Shown one piece after another: positions 19,133 through 27,383 of a DNA stretch of 44,809 nt. Numbering within the stretch: the first letter of the stretch is position 1; each line of letters opens with the position of its first letter. Below the pieces are notes generated by a model. That model was not told where the DNA came from, ran no database searches, and saw only the letters and a list, made by a program, of their open reading frames with translations. Source of the stretch: Polyangiaceae bacterium (lineage in GTDB: Bacteria > Myxococcota_A > Polyangia > Polyangiales > Polyangiaceae); the NCBI GenBank assembly GCA_020848455.1, contig JADLAB010000118.1:1-44809 (forward strand). The letters run 5' to 3'. The translations under genes were made by a program, and so were the position numbers.

Positions 19133-20437
19133 ATGCCAGCCCAGAGCCAGCCCGTGAAAGGTCCGCAGACGCCGGCGTCCCCGGCCCCCGCCACCCCGGC
19201 AGCATCCTCCGCCGAGCGCGGGGCGACCCGCGAGGCGGACCTCTTGGCCCGCGCACGCCAGCACCTGCTCGCCAACTACAAGCCCGCCCCCATCGTCCTC
19301 GCCGAGGGGCGCGGGGTGGAGGTGCGCGACGTCGCCGGGCGGCGCTACCTCGACTTCTGCGCCGGCGTCGCGGTCTGCGCGCTGGGGCACGCTCACCCGG
19401 GGCTCGCCGCGGCGCTCGCCAGCCAGGCCGGGCGCCTGATGCAGGTATCGAACTACTTCTACAACGAGGAGAACATCGAGCTCGCCGCCGAGCTCTGCGC
19501 CGCGACCGGCTACGACCGCGCGTTCTTCTGCAACTCCGGGGCCGAGGCCAACGAGGCGATGCTCAAGCTCGCCCGGCGCCACTTCTTCGCGCTGGGGCAG
19601 CCCGAGCGCCACGGGATCCTCGCTTTCGATCGCTCCTTCCACGGCCGCACGCTCGGCGCGCTCGCCATGACCGGCAACCCGGCGTACCAGCAGGGCTTCG
19701 GGCCGCCCGTCGCCGGCATCCGCCACTTGCCTTACGGGGACCTCGCCGCGGTCGAGCAGGCGCTCGGCCCCACCGTCGCCGCCGTGATCGTCGAGCCGGT
19801 GCAAGGCGAGGGCGGCGTGCTGCCGGCGCCCGAGGGGTGGCTGCCGGGGCTGCGGCAGCTGTGCGATCGCGCCGGCGCGCTCTTGCTCGTCGACGAGGTG
19901 CAGACCGGCATGGGCCGCACGGGGCGCATGCTCGGAAGCGACCACCAGGGGGTGCGCGGCGACGCCATCGCCCTCGCCAAGGGCCTCGGCGGCGGCTTCC
20001 CGATCGGCGCCATGCTGTGCCGCGAGGCGCTCGGGGGCGCCCTGCCACCCGGCACCCACGGCTCGACCTTCGGGGGCAACCCGCTCGCCTCGCACGCCGC
20101 CCGCACGGTGCTCCGGCTCCTGCGCGAGCAGGGGCTCGTCGACGCGGCGCGCGAGCGGGGCGCCCAGCTCTCGGCCGGGCTCGCGAAGATCGCGGCGCGC
20201 CACCCGACGGTGTGCACCGGCGAGCGCGGGCTCGGGCTGCTGCGCGCGCTCACCCTGCAGCCGGGGCGGGCGGCGCGCGATCTGCTCGAGCCCTGCCGCA
20301 AGCGCGGTCTGCTCCTGACCGCTGCCGGCGCCGAGGCGCTGCGCCTCACGCCGCCGCTCGTGGTGACACCGGCCGAGATCGACGAGGCGCTCGCCCTGCT
20401 CGATGCGGCGCTCGGCGACGTCGACGGCGCAGCCTGA
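19133..20437 (+). CDS. argD: Acetylornithine/succinyldiaminopimelate aminotransferase family (class III, PLP-dependent)
   Basis: A 434-residue enzyme of the family that transfers the amino group between N-acetylornithine and 2-oxoglutarate in arginine synthesis. Class III features are clear: LDFCAGVAVCALGHAHP, FFCNSGAEANEAMLKLARR, SFHGRTLGAL, VEPVQGEGG, LLVDEVQTGMGRTG (Asp254) and the PLP Lys283 in ALAKGLGGGFPIGAM. The C-terminus matches ArgD (RGLGLLRAL..., PPLVVT..EIDEAL). ATG 19133 follows an AGAAAGG sequence and is preferred to an upstream in-frame start at 19097. The first 40 residues are a Pro/Ala-rich extension not usual in ArgD. It leads a plus-strand gene series reaching 25905. Ornithine or 4-aminobutyrate aminotransferase is a less likely alternative. 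Confidence 0.88.
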   Translation: MPAQSQPVKGPQTPASPAPATPAASSAERGATREADLLARARQHLLANYKPAPIVLAEGRGVEVRDVAGRRYLDFCAGVAVCALGHAHPGLAAALASQAGRLMQVSNYFYNEENIELAAELCAATGYDRAFFCNSGAEANEAMLKLARRHFFALGQPERHGILAFDRSFHGRTLGALAMTGNPAYQQGFGPPVAGIRHLPYGDLAAVEQALGPTVAAVIVEPVQGEGGVLPAPEGWLPGLRQLCDRAGALLLVDEVQTGMGRTGRMLGSDHQGVRGDAIALAKGLGGGFPIGAMLCREALGGALPPGTHGSTFGGNPLASHAARTVLRLLREQGLVDAARERGAQLSAGLAKIAARHPTVCTGERGLGLLRALTLQPGRAARDLLEPCRKRGLLLTAAGAEALRLTPPLVVTPAEIDEALALLDAALGDVDGAA

Positions 20438-20466
20438 TCCAAAGGCAGGGGTCGCACCGGAGCCGC

Positions 20467-22746
20467 ATGCTGCCGCCCCTGCGCGATCGCCCCACCGGCC
20501 CGACCGGACCGCAGGTCAGCTGCTCGGGGTGCGGCGCCGTCCTCGACGCGCTCCGCGCCGGGCACGTGGCGATCCTCGGCGCGCGCTTCCACTACTTCTG
20601 CAACTACGCTGTCTGCCGGTCGCGCTTCCTCGGGCTGCCGATCGCCCCGCTCGACGCCAGCCCCACCCCGCCACCGCGCCCCGTCGGTCCGCCCCTGCTC
20701 GTCGCCGCGGTGAGCGGCGCCGAGGCGACCGAGCCCGTCGGCCTGCGCGTGCCCGCGCAGGCCCCCGGCAACAGTCCCGGCGAGCTCATCGAGCCCTTGC
20801 CGAGCTACCTGTCCGAGCCCACGGCCGGGGCGCGCGCCGAGCGCGCCGAGCGCCGCGACGTCGGCATGCTGCTCATCGCCCTGACGCTCATCGCCGGGGC
20901 GCTGGCGATGGCGCTCGAGTTCGCGAGCCCGAGCCGGCTGGTGCTCGTGGCGCGCGCGGTGCTCCTCGCCGTCGGCACGGCGGCCTTCGTGGGCCAGGTG
21001 CTGACCGGCCGCCGGGACGCGACCGACCCGCACCCGGCGGTCGTGTCGGCCCCGCCCGTGCTCGCGACCGTGGTGGCGGCCTGGGCCTTCGCGGCGCGCT
21101 CCGGCGACGGCCTCGGGCGCGCCACCTTCCTCGGCGGCGCCGTGCTCGTCGTCGCGGCCGTGGGCTACGCGCTCGTGGCCTGGTTGCGCCGCCCCGTCGC
21201 CTCGGACCGCGACGCCATGGCCGAGCTGCTCGACGTGCCCGCGCGCCGCCCCAAGACCGACCCCACGGCGCCCGCCGCCCAGTGCGCCAACTCCGACATC
21301 CGCAGCGGCGAGGAGGTCGTCGTCGAGGCGGGCGAGATCGTCCCGGTCGACCTCGTGATCACCGAGGGCGAGGGGGAGATCCTCGCCCCCGTGCCCGACA
21401 GTCCGCGCGTGCGCAAGCGCGTGAACGACGTGGTGTGCGCGGGCTGTCGCCTCCTCGGCGGGCAGCTGCGCGGCGTGTGCACCTGGGCGGGCGACGAGCG
21501 CGCCCTGGCGCGCCCGCTGTTCGACGCCGCCCGCCGGGCCGACCGCCACGCGCCCGTGGCGCGCCTGGCGCGGCTGATCGCGGAGCGGGGCGCCATCGTG
21601 CCGCTCGTGCTCGCGGTCGTCTACGCCCTGGTGCGCCGCCGCCCGCCGCTCGACGCGGCGCTCGTGGCGGTCGGCGGCATGGCGGCGATCGCGAGCCTGC
21701 CCCTGGCCACGTCGGCCTCGCTCGCCATCGCCCGCGGCCTGCGCGCGGCCTTGCGGCGCGGCATCGTCTACAACCAGGCGCGCGCCTGGGACCGGTGCGC
21801 GCGCACCACCGCGGCCGTCTTCTGCGCCCGGGGGACCCTGTTGCGCGGCGAGCCCGAGCTCACCGACGTCGAGCGCACGAGCGACCGCGCCACCCTCGAG
21901 GAGGTGCTCGCCCTCGGCGCCGGAGCGCTCGCGGCGGAGCGCACGCCCATCGGCGCCACGCTCGTGCGCGCGGCGCGGCAGCGCGGCGTGACTCCGGACG
22001 CGACGCGCAACGGCCGGCTCGTCCCCGGCTACGGCGTCACGGCCGTCGCGTCGACGGGCGAGGTCCTGTGCGTGGGCAACCGCGCCCTCCTGCTCGAGCG
22101 CGGCATCTCGATGGCGGCGGCCGAGCAGCGCATCTTCGAGCTGGAGTCGGCCGGGCGCAGCGTCATCCTGGTCGCCAAGGGCGGCCGGCTGCTCGGCCTG
22201 CTGGCGCTCGCGGACGGCCTCCGCACCGGCGCCCGCGCCGCCGTGCAGCACCTGCTCGACACGCGCATCGAGCCCGTGCTCCTCGCGGCCGACGCCCGCC
22301 AGACCTGCGAGGCGCTCGGGCGCTCGCTCGACATCGACCACCTGCGCGCCGAGGTCCCGGACACCGAGCGGGCCGCCGAGATCAAGCGCCTCCAGGAAGC
22401 GGGAGCCGTCGTCGCGGTGATCGGCCACAGTCCGATCGACGACGAGCCGCTCGGGCGCGCCGACGCCTCGATCGTGCTCGGACACGCGGGCAGCGCCCCG
22501 GACGAGTCGAGCGCGTCGCTCGTGCTCGACGACGTGCGCGACGCCGCGCTGGCCCTCGCGCTCGCCGCGCGCACCCGCCGCGCCGCGATCCAGGCCCTGA
22601 CGCTCGCCGCGGTACCGGCCGCCTTCGGCGCGCTCGTGACCGCCGTGGGCCTGCTGCCGCCCGAGTACGCGCCCCTCGCCTCCGCGCTCGGGGCGCTCGC
22701 GGCGAGCGCGCACCTGTGGCTCTTCGACCGCACGCTGCGTGGCTGA
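20467..22746 (+). CDS. Degenerate heavy-metal-type P-type ATPase (catalytic motifs lost) with N-terminal Cys-rich domain
   Basis: A 759-residue membrane protein with the full P1B layout. An N-terminal Cys motif (C19xxC22...C45xxxxC50, zinc-ribbon/TRASH-like) is followed by membrane helices (132-240), an actuator-like region with GEEVVVEAGEIVPVDLVI, two more helices, a nucleotide/phosphorylation-like domain and final helices. The core motifs are changed. DKTGT reads CARGT (453-457, Cys for the phosphorylated Asp; TGC at 21823-21825). The TGE region reads PDSP. CPC in the ion helix reads SLP. HP reads TP (493-494). GDGxND reads GHSPID. The Asp of the TGD motif (AAD, 609) is retained. ATP-driven transport is therefore unlikely; metal sensing or partner regulation is inference. 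It follows argD by 29 nt. Confidence 0.85.
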   Translation: MLPPLRDRPTGPTGPQVSCSGCGAVLDALRAGHVAILGARFHYFCNYAVCRSRFLGLPIAPLDASPTPPPRPVGPPLLVAAVSGAEATEPVGLRVPAQAPGNSPGELIEPLPSYLSEPTAGARAERAERRDVGMLLIALTLIAGALAMALEFASPSRLVLVARAVLLAVGTAAFVGQVLTGRRDATDPHPAVVSAPPVLATVVAAWAFAARSGDGLGRATFLGGAVLVVAAVGYALVAWLRRPVASDRDAMAELLDVPARRPKTDPTAPAAQCANSDIRSGEEVVVEAGEIVPVDLVITEGEGEILAPVPDSPRVRKRVNDVVCAGCRLLGGQLRGVCTWAGDERALARPLFDAARRADRHAPVARLARLIAERGAIVPLVLAVVYALVRRRPPLDAALVAVGGMAAIASLPLATSASLAIARGLRAALRRGIVYNQARAWDRCARTTAAVFCARGTLLRGEPELTDVERTSDRATLEEVLALGAGALAAERTPIGATLVRAARQRGVTPDATRNGRLVPGYGVTAVASTGEVLCVGNRALLLERGISMAAAEQRIFELESAGRSVILVAKGGRLLGLLALADGLRTGARAAVQHLLDTRIEPVLLAADARQTCEALGRSLDIDHLRAEVPDTERAAEIKRLQEAGAVVAVIGHSPIDDEPLGRADASIVLGHAGSAPDESSASLVLDDVRDAALALALAARTRRAAIQALTLAAVPAAFGALVTAVGLLPPEYAPLASALGALAASAHLWLFDRTLRG

Positions 22747-22820
22747 TCCGGGCGGCGCGCGGCCGTCCGGGCGCGTGCTCGGCGTTGACGGTGTGGGCAC
22801 CCCGCGCTACCCGATGCGCC

Positions 22821-23678
22821 ATGCAGAGCGCGACGCCTCGTCGATCGACCGTCGGGCGGCGGGGGCCGGCGTGGCGGGCGCTCGTCGGCGTGCCGCTCGT
22901 CGCGGTCCTCGGCCAGGGCGCCGTGTGCCTGCCCCCGAAGGGCGAGATCGACCGGGTGTCACGCGCCGAGTACGACCTCGCCCGCGACGCCCTCGAGCGG
23001 CGCGACCCGCGCCAGGCGCTCGACCACGTCGCTCGCGCGGTGGCCGCGGACGAGGCGAACGCCGACGCCGCCTACCTCGGGGCCGTCATCCTGCTCGGCT
23101 TCTGCTCGGCCGAGGAGGCGTCCTCGGACTGCCGCTACGCGGAGGCCGAGAGCTACGCGCGCAGGGCGCTCGCCGCCGACCCCGACCACCGCGACGCGCG
23201 CAACGCGCTCGGCGTCGTCCTGGTCAACGAGAAGCGCCCCGCGGACGCCATCGAGGTGCTGAAGCCGCTCGCGGACGACATCCTCTACGGCTCGCCCGAG
23301 AAGGCCTGGGGCAACCTCGGCTGGGCGCAGCTCGAGGCCGGCCTGCCCGACGAGGCGATCGCCTCGCTGAAGCGTGCCGTCGCCGCCGCGCCGAGCTACT
23401 GCGTCGGCCACCTCCACCTCGGCGACGCCTACCGCGCCAAGCGCGAGCATGCCGCGGCGCGGCAAGCGTACGGCCGAGCGCTCGAGATCGACAAGGGCGA
23501 CTGCTCCCGGCTGCAAGAGGCCTATCTCGGCCGCGCCGAGTCGAGCATCGCCCTCGGGCAGCCGGCCGACGCCACGGAAGATCTCCAGCGATGTCGCGAC
23601 GTTGCCCCACAAACGGCGGTGGGTCGCACCTGCGCCCACAAACTTCAGGTATTGAAGCAGGACCAAAACGGTGGTTGA
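22821..23678 (+). CDS. TPR protein resembling type IV pilus assembly pilotin PilF/Tgl
   Basis: A 285-residue exported protein with a hydrophobic N-terminal segment ending at Cys36 (GAVC, an imperfect lipobox). The body is a series of tetratricopeptide repeats, the clearest being ARDALERRDPRQALDHVARA, ARRALAADPDHRDARNALGV, AWGNLGWAQLEAGLPDEAI and GHLHLGDAYRAKREHAAARQ. In Pseudomonas (PilF) and Myxococcus (Tgl), TPR lipoproteins of this kind are needed to assemble the outer-membrane PilQ secretin. The next gene encodes a RodZ-like HTH membrane protein. The pilF-rodZ neighbour pair is conserved in gammaproteobacteria, which supports the call. A generic TPR lipoprotein remains possible. Start ATG 22821 gives the signal segment. 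Confidence 0.65.
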   Translation: MQSATPRRSTVGRRGPAWRALVGVPLVAVLGQGAVCLPPKGEIDRVSRAEYDLARDALERRDPRQALDHVARAVAADEANADAAYLGAVILLGFCSAEEASSDCRYAEAESYARRALAADPDHRDARNALGVVLVNEKRPADAIEVLKPLADDILYGSPEKAWGNLGWAQLEAGLPDEAIASLKRAVAAAPSYCVGHLHLGDAYRAKREHAAARQAYGRALEIDKGDCSRLQEAYLGRAESSIALGQPADATEDLQRCRDVAPQTAVGRTCAHKLQVLKQDQNGG

Positions 23679-23717
23679 AGGGGTGCGCCCCATTCCTATG
23701 GGTTTGACGCAGGTGCC

Positions 23718-24179
23718 ATGACGGCGAGTCGGGTCGAATCGGTCGGCGGGTTTCTCAGGCGCACGCGCATCCACAAGGGGATGAGCGTGACCGAGGTCGC
23801 GCGCGCCACCCGCATCCCGCAGAGCGCCCTCGAGCGCATCGAGGCGGACCACTTCGACGATCTGCCCGGCGAGGTGTTCGCGCGCGGCTTCCTCAAGGCG
23901 TACGCCCGGGCCGTCGGGCTCGATCCGGCGGAGGTGCTGGCGCGCTACACGTCCGCACGCCGCGTGGTGTCGGTCGCCCCGCTCCCCATGGCGACGCCCG
24001 TGCGGCGCCCCGGCAGCCGCCGCTTCGGCGTGGCCATCGCGTTCGTGCTCCTGCTCCTGCTGTTCACGCTCGCGCTCAGCATCCTGCTGCGGCCGCGAGG
24101 GCACGACCGGCCGAGCGAGCTGTCCCTGCGCGCCGCCCCGGGCGCGGCCGTCGACGGCGTGCGCACGGCCCACGGCTGA
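23718..24179 (+). CDS. RodZ-like membrane protein with N-terminal helix-turn-helix domain
   Basis: A 153-residue protein with an N-terminal HTH_25-type domain (SVGGFLRRTRIHKGMSVTEVARATRIPQSALERIEADHFDDLP, described by residues 8-50) and the conserved VFARGFLKAYARAVGLDP continuation. A basic stretch, one membrane helix (103-124) and a short exported tail follow. RodZ links the actin-like MreB cytoskeleton to the cell wall machinery; the HTH-like domain binds MreB instead of DNA. The periplasmic part is much shorter than in E. coli RodZ (337 residues). It lies 39 nt after the PilF/Tgl-like gene and before recO. Confidence 0.75.
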   Translation: MTASRVESVGGFLRRTRIHKGMSVTEVARATRIPQSALERIEADHFDDLPGEVFARGFLKAYARAVGLDPAEVLARYTSARRVVSVAPLPMATPVRRPGSRRFGVAIAFVLLLLLFTLALSILLRPRGHDRPSELSLRAAPGAAVDGVRTAHG

Positions 24180-24218
24180 GGCCTGGCCCGCCCGGGGCGG
24201 AGCGGAGCCCTCCGGACC

Positions 24219-24935
24219 GTGCGACGTAGCCGCGCCACGCGCATCGCGAGCCGCGCCGAGCTCGTCCGCCGCGTGGCGTTCGGCGAGTCGGACGTCATCG
24301 TGACGCTCTTCACCGAGCAGATGGGCAGCGTGGCGGCGCTCGCGCGCGGCGCTCGCGCGAGCCGGAAGCGCTTCGCCGGGCTCGAGCCGATGCACCAGCT
24401 CGAGGTCGAGATCGACCTCGTGGCCGGTCGCGATCTCGGCGCGCTGGTGAGCTCGCGGCTGGTCCGTCCGCGGCTCGGCCTCACGAGCTCGCTCGCGTGC
24501 CTCGACGCGGCGGGCGCCGCGCTCCGCTGGCTGGCTGCGGTCGCCCCGGCGCACGTCGCCGAGCCCGCCCTGTGGGCCGAGATCGAGGGCCTGCTCGACG
24601 AGCTCGACGCGCCGGCGAGCGCGCCCGCCGCCATGCTCGGCGCCTTCGGCCTGCGCCTGCTCGCCGCGGCCGGCTGGGGGCTCGAGCTCGCGCAGTGCGT
24701 GCGCTGCGGCCGCGCGTGTCCCGAGCGCTCGGCGGGCCGGCTCGACCTGCCCGCCGGTGGCCTCGTGTGCCGCACCTGCGGCGGCGCGCCGGTGCTGCTC
24801 ACCGCGCGCGAGCGCCGGGCCCTCGTGGAGGCCGGTCACGGGGTCGTGGACGCGCTCGCCAGGCCCGAGGACGCCGCGCTCGCGGCGCGCCTGGTCACCG
24901 AGGCCATCGAGGTGCACGGCCGTGGCCCGCGCTGA
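24219..24935 (+). CDS. recO: DNA repair protein RecO
   Basis: A 238-residue recombination mediator of the RecF pathway, which anneals single strands and helps load RecA. The N-terminal OB-fold region has the typical LVRRVAFGESDVIVTLFTEQMGSVAALARGAR (residues 15-45), followed by RKRFAGLEP. The central part is helical and the C-terminal zinc finger has C160xxC163 and C184xxC187. GTG 24219 follows a purine-rich GGAGCGGAG stretch. The gene lies 39 nt after the RodZ-like gene. Its last 14 nt overlap the next gene, which suggests translational coupling. Confidence 0.9.
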   Translation: MRRSRATRIASRAELVRRVAFGESDVIVTLFTEQMGSVAALARGARASRKRFAGLEPMHQLEVEIDLVAGRDLGALVSSRLVRPRLGLTSSLACLDAAGAALRWLAAVAPAHVAEPALWAEIEGLLDELDAPASAPAAMLGAFGLRLLAAAGWGLELAQCVRCGRACPERSAGRLDLPAGGLVCRTCGGAPVLLTARERRALVEAGHGVVDALARPEDAALAARLVTEAIEVHGRGPR

Positions 24936-25905
24936 ACGGCGCCCCCGGCCCGCCCGCGTGCTCTGCGTGGGCGAGATCCGCTGGGACCTCTTCTTCGACG
25001 CGACGACCCGGCCGCCGCTCGGCCTGCGTGCGGTGCCGGGCGGCGCCGCGGTCAACGTCGCCCTCCGGCTCCGGCGCCTCGGCCTCGCGAGCGCGGTCGC
25101 CGGGCTGGTGAGCGCCGACGCGCTCGGCCGCGCGCTCCGCGAGGCGCTCCGCCGCGCGGGGGTCGGCGTCGAGGAGCTCGTGCCGGCGCGGGGCCGCATG
25201 GGCCTGGTCTTCGTGGCGCGCGGCGCGCGCGGGGCGGCGAGCTACGCCGGCTATGGGCCGCGCCTCGAGGCGGCGCCGACGACCCGCACGAGCGCGCGCC
25301 GCCTGCGCGCGTCGCACCTGCACGTCGCCGCGCTGCCGCCCGAGCGCGAGGCCCAGGCGGCGCTGCTCCACGAGGTCGATCGCGCGCGGGCATGCGGCGC
25401 CGTCGTGAGCCTGGACCTCAACCTGCGGCCGGGCCCGTGGGCAGGGGCGCGCTTCGGACGCCGCGCGCGCGCGCTCGTCGCCGCCGCCGACCTCGTGAAG
25501 GCATCCGTCCCCGACCTCGCGGTGGCGGGCGCACCGCTCGAGCTCGATCCGCGCGCGCCGTATGCGCTCGCGGTCGAGGCGGCCCGCCGCGCGCTCGGCG
25601 CCCGCACGCTCGTCGTGACGCGCGGCCGGCTCGCCACGCTCGCGGCCGGGCCGTGGGGCGCAACCCGGCTCGCCGTCGCGCCCGGCCGGTCGCGCTTCGC
25701 GCTCGGCGCGGGCGATGCGTTCGCGGCGGGCCTCGTCGGGGCGATGGTGGTGCGCGGCCTCCCGCACGACGCCACGAGCTGGCGCGGAGCCCTCGCCGCC
25801 GGTCACGCGGCGGCGCGCAGCGACCTCGCCGAGGTCGCGAGCGGCAGGAGGCCGCCGCACGCACCCCGAGACCGCAGAGGCAGCGACGGGCCGCAGAGGC
25901 GGTAG
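24922..25905 (+). CDS. PfkB-family carbohydrate kinase (ribokinase/fructokinase-like)
   Basis: A 327-residue sugar kinase starting at GTG 24922, overlapping the end of recO by 14 nt. The first PfkB signature (PGGAAVNVALRLRRLGL) and the second (FALGAGDAFAAGLVGAM, with catalytic Asp in GAGD) are both present, as are VSLDLNLRPGPW and LVVTRGRLATLAAG. Family members phosphorylate sugars or nucleosides with ATP; the substrate cannot be read from the sequence. The last 20 residues are a basic polar extension beyond the usual end of the family. This is the last gene of the plus-strand series begun by argD. Confidence 0.85.
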   Translation: MARAERRPRPARVLCVGEIRWDLFFDATTRPPLGLRAVPGGAAVNVALRLRRLGLASAVAGLVSADALGRALREALRRAGVGVEELVPARGRMGLVFVARGARGAASYAGYGPRLEAAPTTRTSARRLRASHLHVAALPPEREAQAALLHEVDRARACGAVVSLDLNLRPGPWAGARFGRRARALVAAADLVKASVPDLAVAGAPLELDPRAPYALAVEAARRALGARTLVVTRGRLATLAAGPWGATRLAVAPGRSRFALGAGDAFAAGLVGAMVVRGLPHDATSWRGALAAGHAAARSDLAEVASGRRPPHAPRDRRGSDGPQRR

Positions 25906-25953
25906 CGGGACGGAGACGGCTGGAGAGCTGGCGCCGGAAGGGCGAAGCCCCCG

Positions 25954-26913
25954 TCAGCGCGCAGCCTGCGCCAGGGGCGCGACCGAGTGGCGCTCGGCGC
26001 GCGCGGTCGGCAGCGGGTGCACCGTCGCGAGGTGCCCGGCCCGCGGACGCGCCGCGCGCTCGACCTCGCGCGCGAAGCGCAGGATGCGCGCCGCGAGATC
26101 GTCCGGGTGCTCGAGGAAGGGCGTGTGGCCGTAGTGGGGCGGGGTCTCGACGCGCGACCCCGCGGGCAGGTGCGCGCGCCAGAACTCGCGCTGTCCGACC
26201 GACAGCAGCCGCTCCTGGCCGCCCCACACGAGCGTCACCGGCATGCGGAGCGCGGCGAGCTCCTCGGGGCGGAGGAAATCGGCGGGCGTCACGCGGCTCA
26301 TGAGCTTCACGAGGTGCGGCCGCCCGAACTGCTGTCGCACGCCGAAGGCGACCACGTGGCGCACCGCCGCGGGCCCGGCGTCGACGAAGACCCGGTCGAG
26401 GAAGGCCAAGGCCTGCTCGTGGCTCTCGATGCGCAGCGTCGCGAGCAGCTCCGCGAGCTCCGCCTCGGGCACCGGCGCGCCCGACGGCGAGCACAGCATG
26501 AGCCCCTTCACGCGCCGCTGCCGCAGGTTGGTGGCGCGGACGGCGACCGCTCCCGAGAGCGAGCTCGCGAACACGAGGGCGGGCTCCTCGACCACCTGAT
26601 CGAGCACGTCGACCACACCCTCGACCATGACCGTGGGGCTCAGGTTGCGGCGACTGCTCTCGCCGTGGCCCGGCAGATCGGGCGCGATGATGCGCGAGAA
26701 GTGGCGGCGCAGCGCGCGCATCACACCGGTGAACTGCGTGGCGGCCGTCGCGCTGAAGCCGTGCAGCAGCACCAGCGGCGGCAGGTGCCCGCGCCCCTCG
26801 AGCTCGAGCACGTGCAGGCGGCCGCAGCGGCTGGAGATGTGGCGCGCCCGCGCCCCGCCGAGCAGCAGGCGTCCTCGCATGAAACGTTCGTAGGCGGTGG
26901 TGGCGTTCAGCAT
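25954..26913 (-). CDS. Alpha/beta hydrolase fold protein
   Basis: A 319-residue protein with LPPLVLLHGFSATAATQF (oxyanion strand and loop), IIAPDLPGHGESSRR, and a nucleophile elbow reading FASSLSGAVAV. The usual GxSxG is altered (Ala and Ser replace the two Gly), but the central Ser remains. VTLVWGGQERLL occupies the acid region, with Glu where Asp is common, and YGHTPFLEHP supplies the catalytic His. The start ATG 26913 (MLNATTAYERF) is preferred; an in-frame extension to 27090 adds Arg-rich sequence without homology character. Substrate unknown; lipase, esterase or haloperoxidase-like activity are options. It converges on the PfkB gene. Confidence 0.8.
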   Translation of the reverse strand: MLNATTAYERFMRGRLLLGGARARHISSRCGRLHVLELEGRGHLPPLVLLHGFSATAATQFTGVMRALRRHFSRIIAPDLPGHGESSRRNLSPTVMVEGVVDVLDQVVEEPALVFASSLSGAVAVRATNLRQRRVKGLMLCSPSGAPVPEAELAELLATLRIESHEQALAFLDRVFVDAGPAAVRHVVAFGVRQQFGRPHLVKLMSRVTPADFLRPEELAALRMPVTLVWGGQERLLSVGQREFWRAHLPAGSRVETPPHYGHTPFLEHPDDLAARILRFAREVERAARPRAGHLATVHPLPTARAERHSVAPLAQAAR

Positions 26914-27140
26914 TCCGAGGTCTCGGCGCAGGGGGACACGGCCATCACGAGGTCGTCGTACGAGAGTGCACCGCGCGCGACGGAGCTCCCGAACGGCTGC
27001 CGCGACCACTCTCCAGGGTCGCGCGCCGCGATCCATCACGCGGCGCTCATGGTTCCATTTGTAGCCGACCGCACGCGTGCAGTCCAACAAGCGCGCGCAC
27101 GATTTTGCGGTCCGCGAAGGGGTTTTCGCGCATCGGGCGC

Positions 27141-27164
27141 GAGCGCGAAGACCGCTTCGCGCTC
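27141..27164. repeat. Perfect 10-bp stem, 4-nt loop hairpin
   Basis: GAGCGCGAAG and its exact complement CTTCGCGCTC flank ACCG. There is no T-run on either strand after the stem, so it is not a typical intrinsic terminator. Confidence 0.5.
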
Positions 27165-27187
27165 GCTGTTGCGCAGGCGTTCAGCGC

Positions 27188-27203
27188 CGTGCGGATCCGC
27201 ACG
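27188..27203. repeat. 16-bp perfect palindrome centred on GGATCC
   Basis: CGTGCGGATCCGCACG is self-complementary throughout. It lies in the gene-free stretch and may be an operator or chance. Confidence 0.4.
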
Positions 27204-27343
27204 CTCGCCACAGCCTGCAAAGCGGAGCCCGAGACTCGGCTGGGTGCCAATCCCCGTTTGTTGGCGCTCGAGGCGTCAGCTATCGGCCATCCGTTTCCAG
27301 CTCGGAGAGAAACGGCATGCCGAGCTTGCGTGACCCTCTCGCG

Positions 27344-27364
27344 GCTGACGGCTGATGGCTGATG
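27344..27364 (+). repeat. Three tandem heptads (GCTGACG, GCTGATG, GCTGATG)
   Basis: Three 7-nt units run head to tail, followed by ACTGAG and AGCTG remnants, ending about 20 nt from the 3' end of the toxin gene. Such heptad arrays expand by slippage and may be dispersed elsewhere in the genome. Confidence 0.6.
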
Positions 27365-27383
27365 ACTGAGAGCTGCACCCGAC

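Larger units (their letters stand above)
26914..27383. other. 470-bp stretch without a supported gene
   Basis: Several short open frames occur, but none has recognisable homology character or consistent codon use. The stretch looks less GC-rich than its surroundings. It holds a perfect 10-bp stem with 4-nt loop (27141-27164), a perfect 16-bp palindrome centred on GGATCC (27188-27203), and three heptads near the right end. The promoter of the alpha/beta hydrolase gene should lie at its left end, but no box was identified. It may be decayed or acquired DNA beside the toxin-antitoxin pair. Confidence 0.5.

Noticed and set aside
25940-25950. Small GGGC-GAA-GCCC hairpin between the PfkB and hydrolase genes as a terminator
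   Set aside because: The stem is only 4 bp and there is no T-run on either strand; such hairpins are common in this GC-rich DNA.
27105-27362. Short plus-strand frame of 85 codons in the gene-free stretch
   Set aside because: No Shine-Dalgarno sequence, no recognisable domain, and it runs into the heptad repeat; overlapping frames are equally open.
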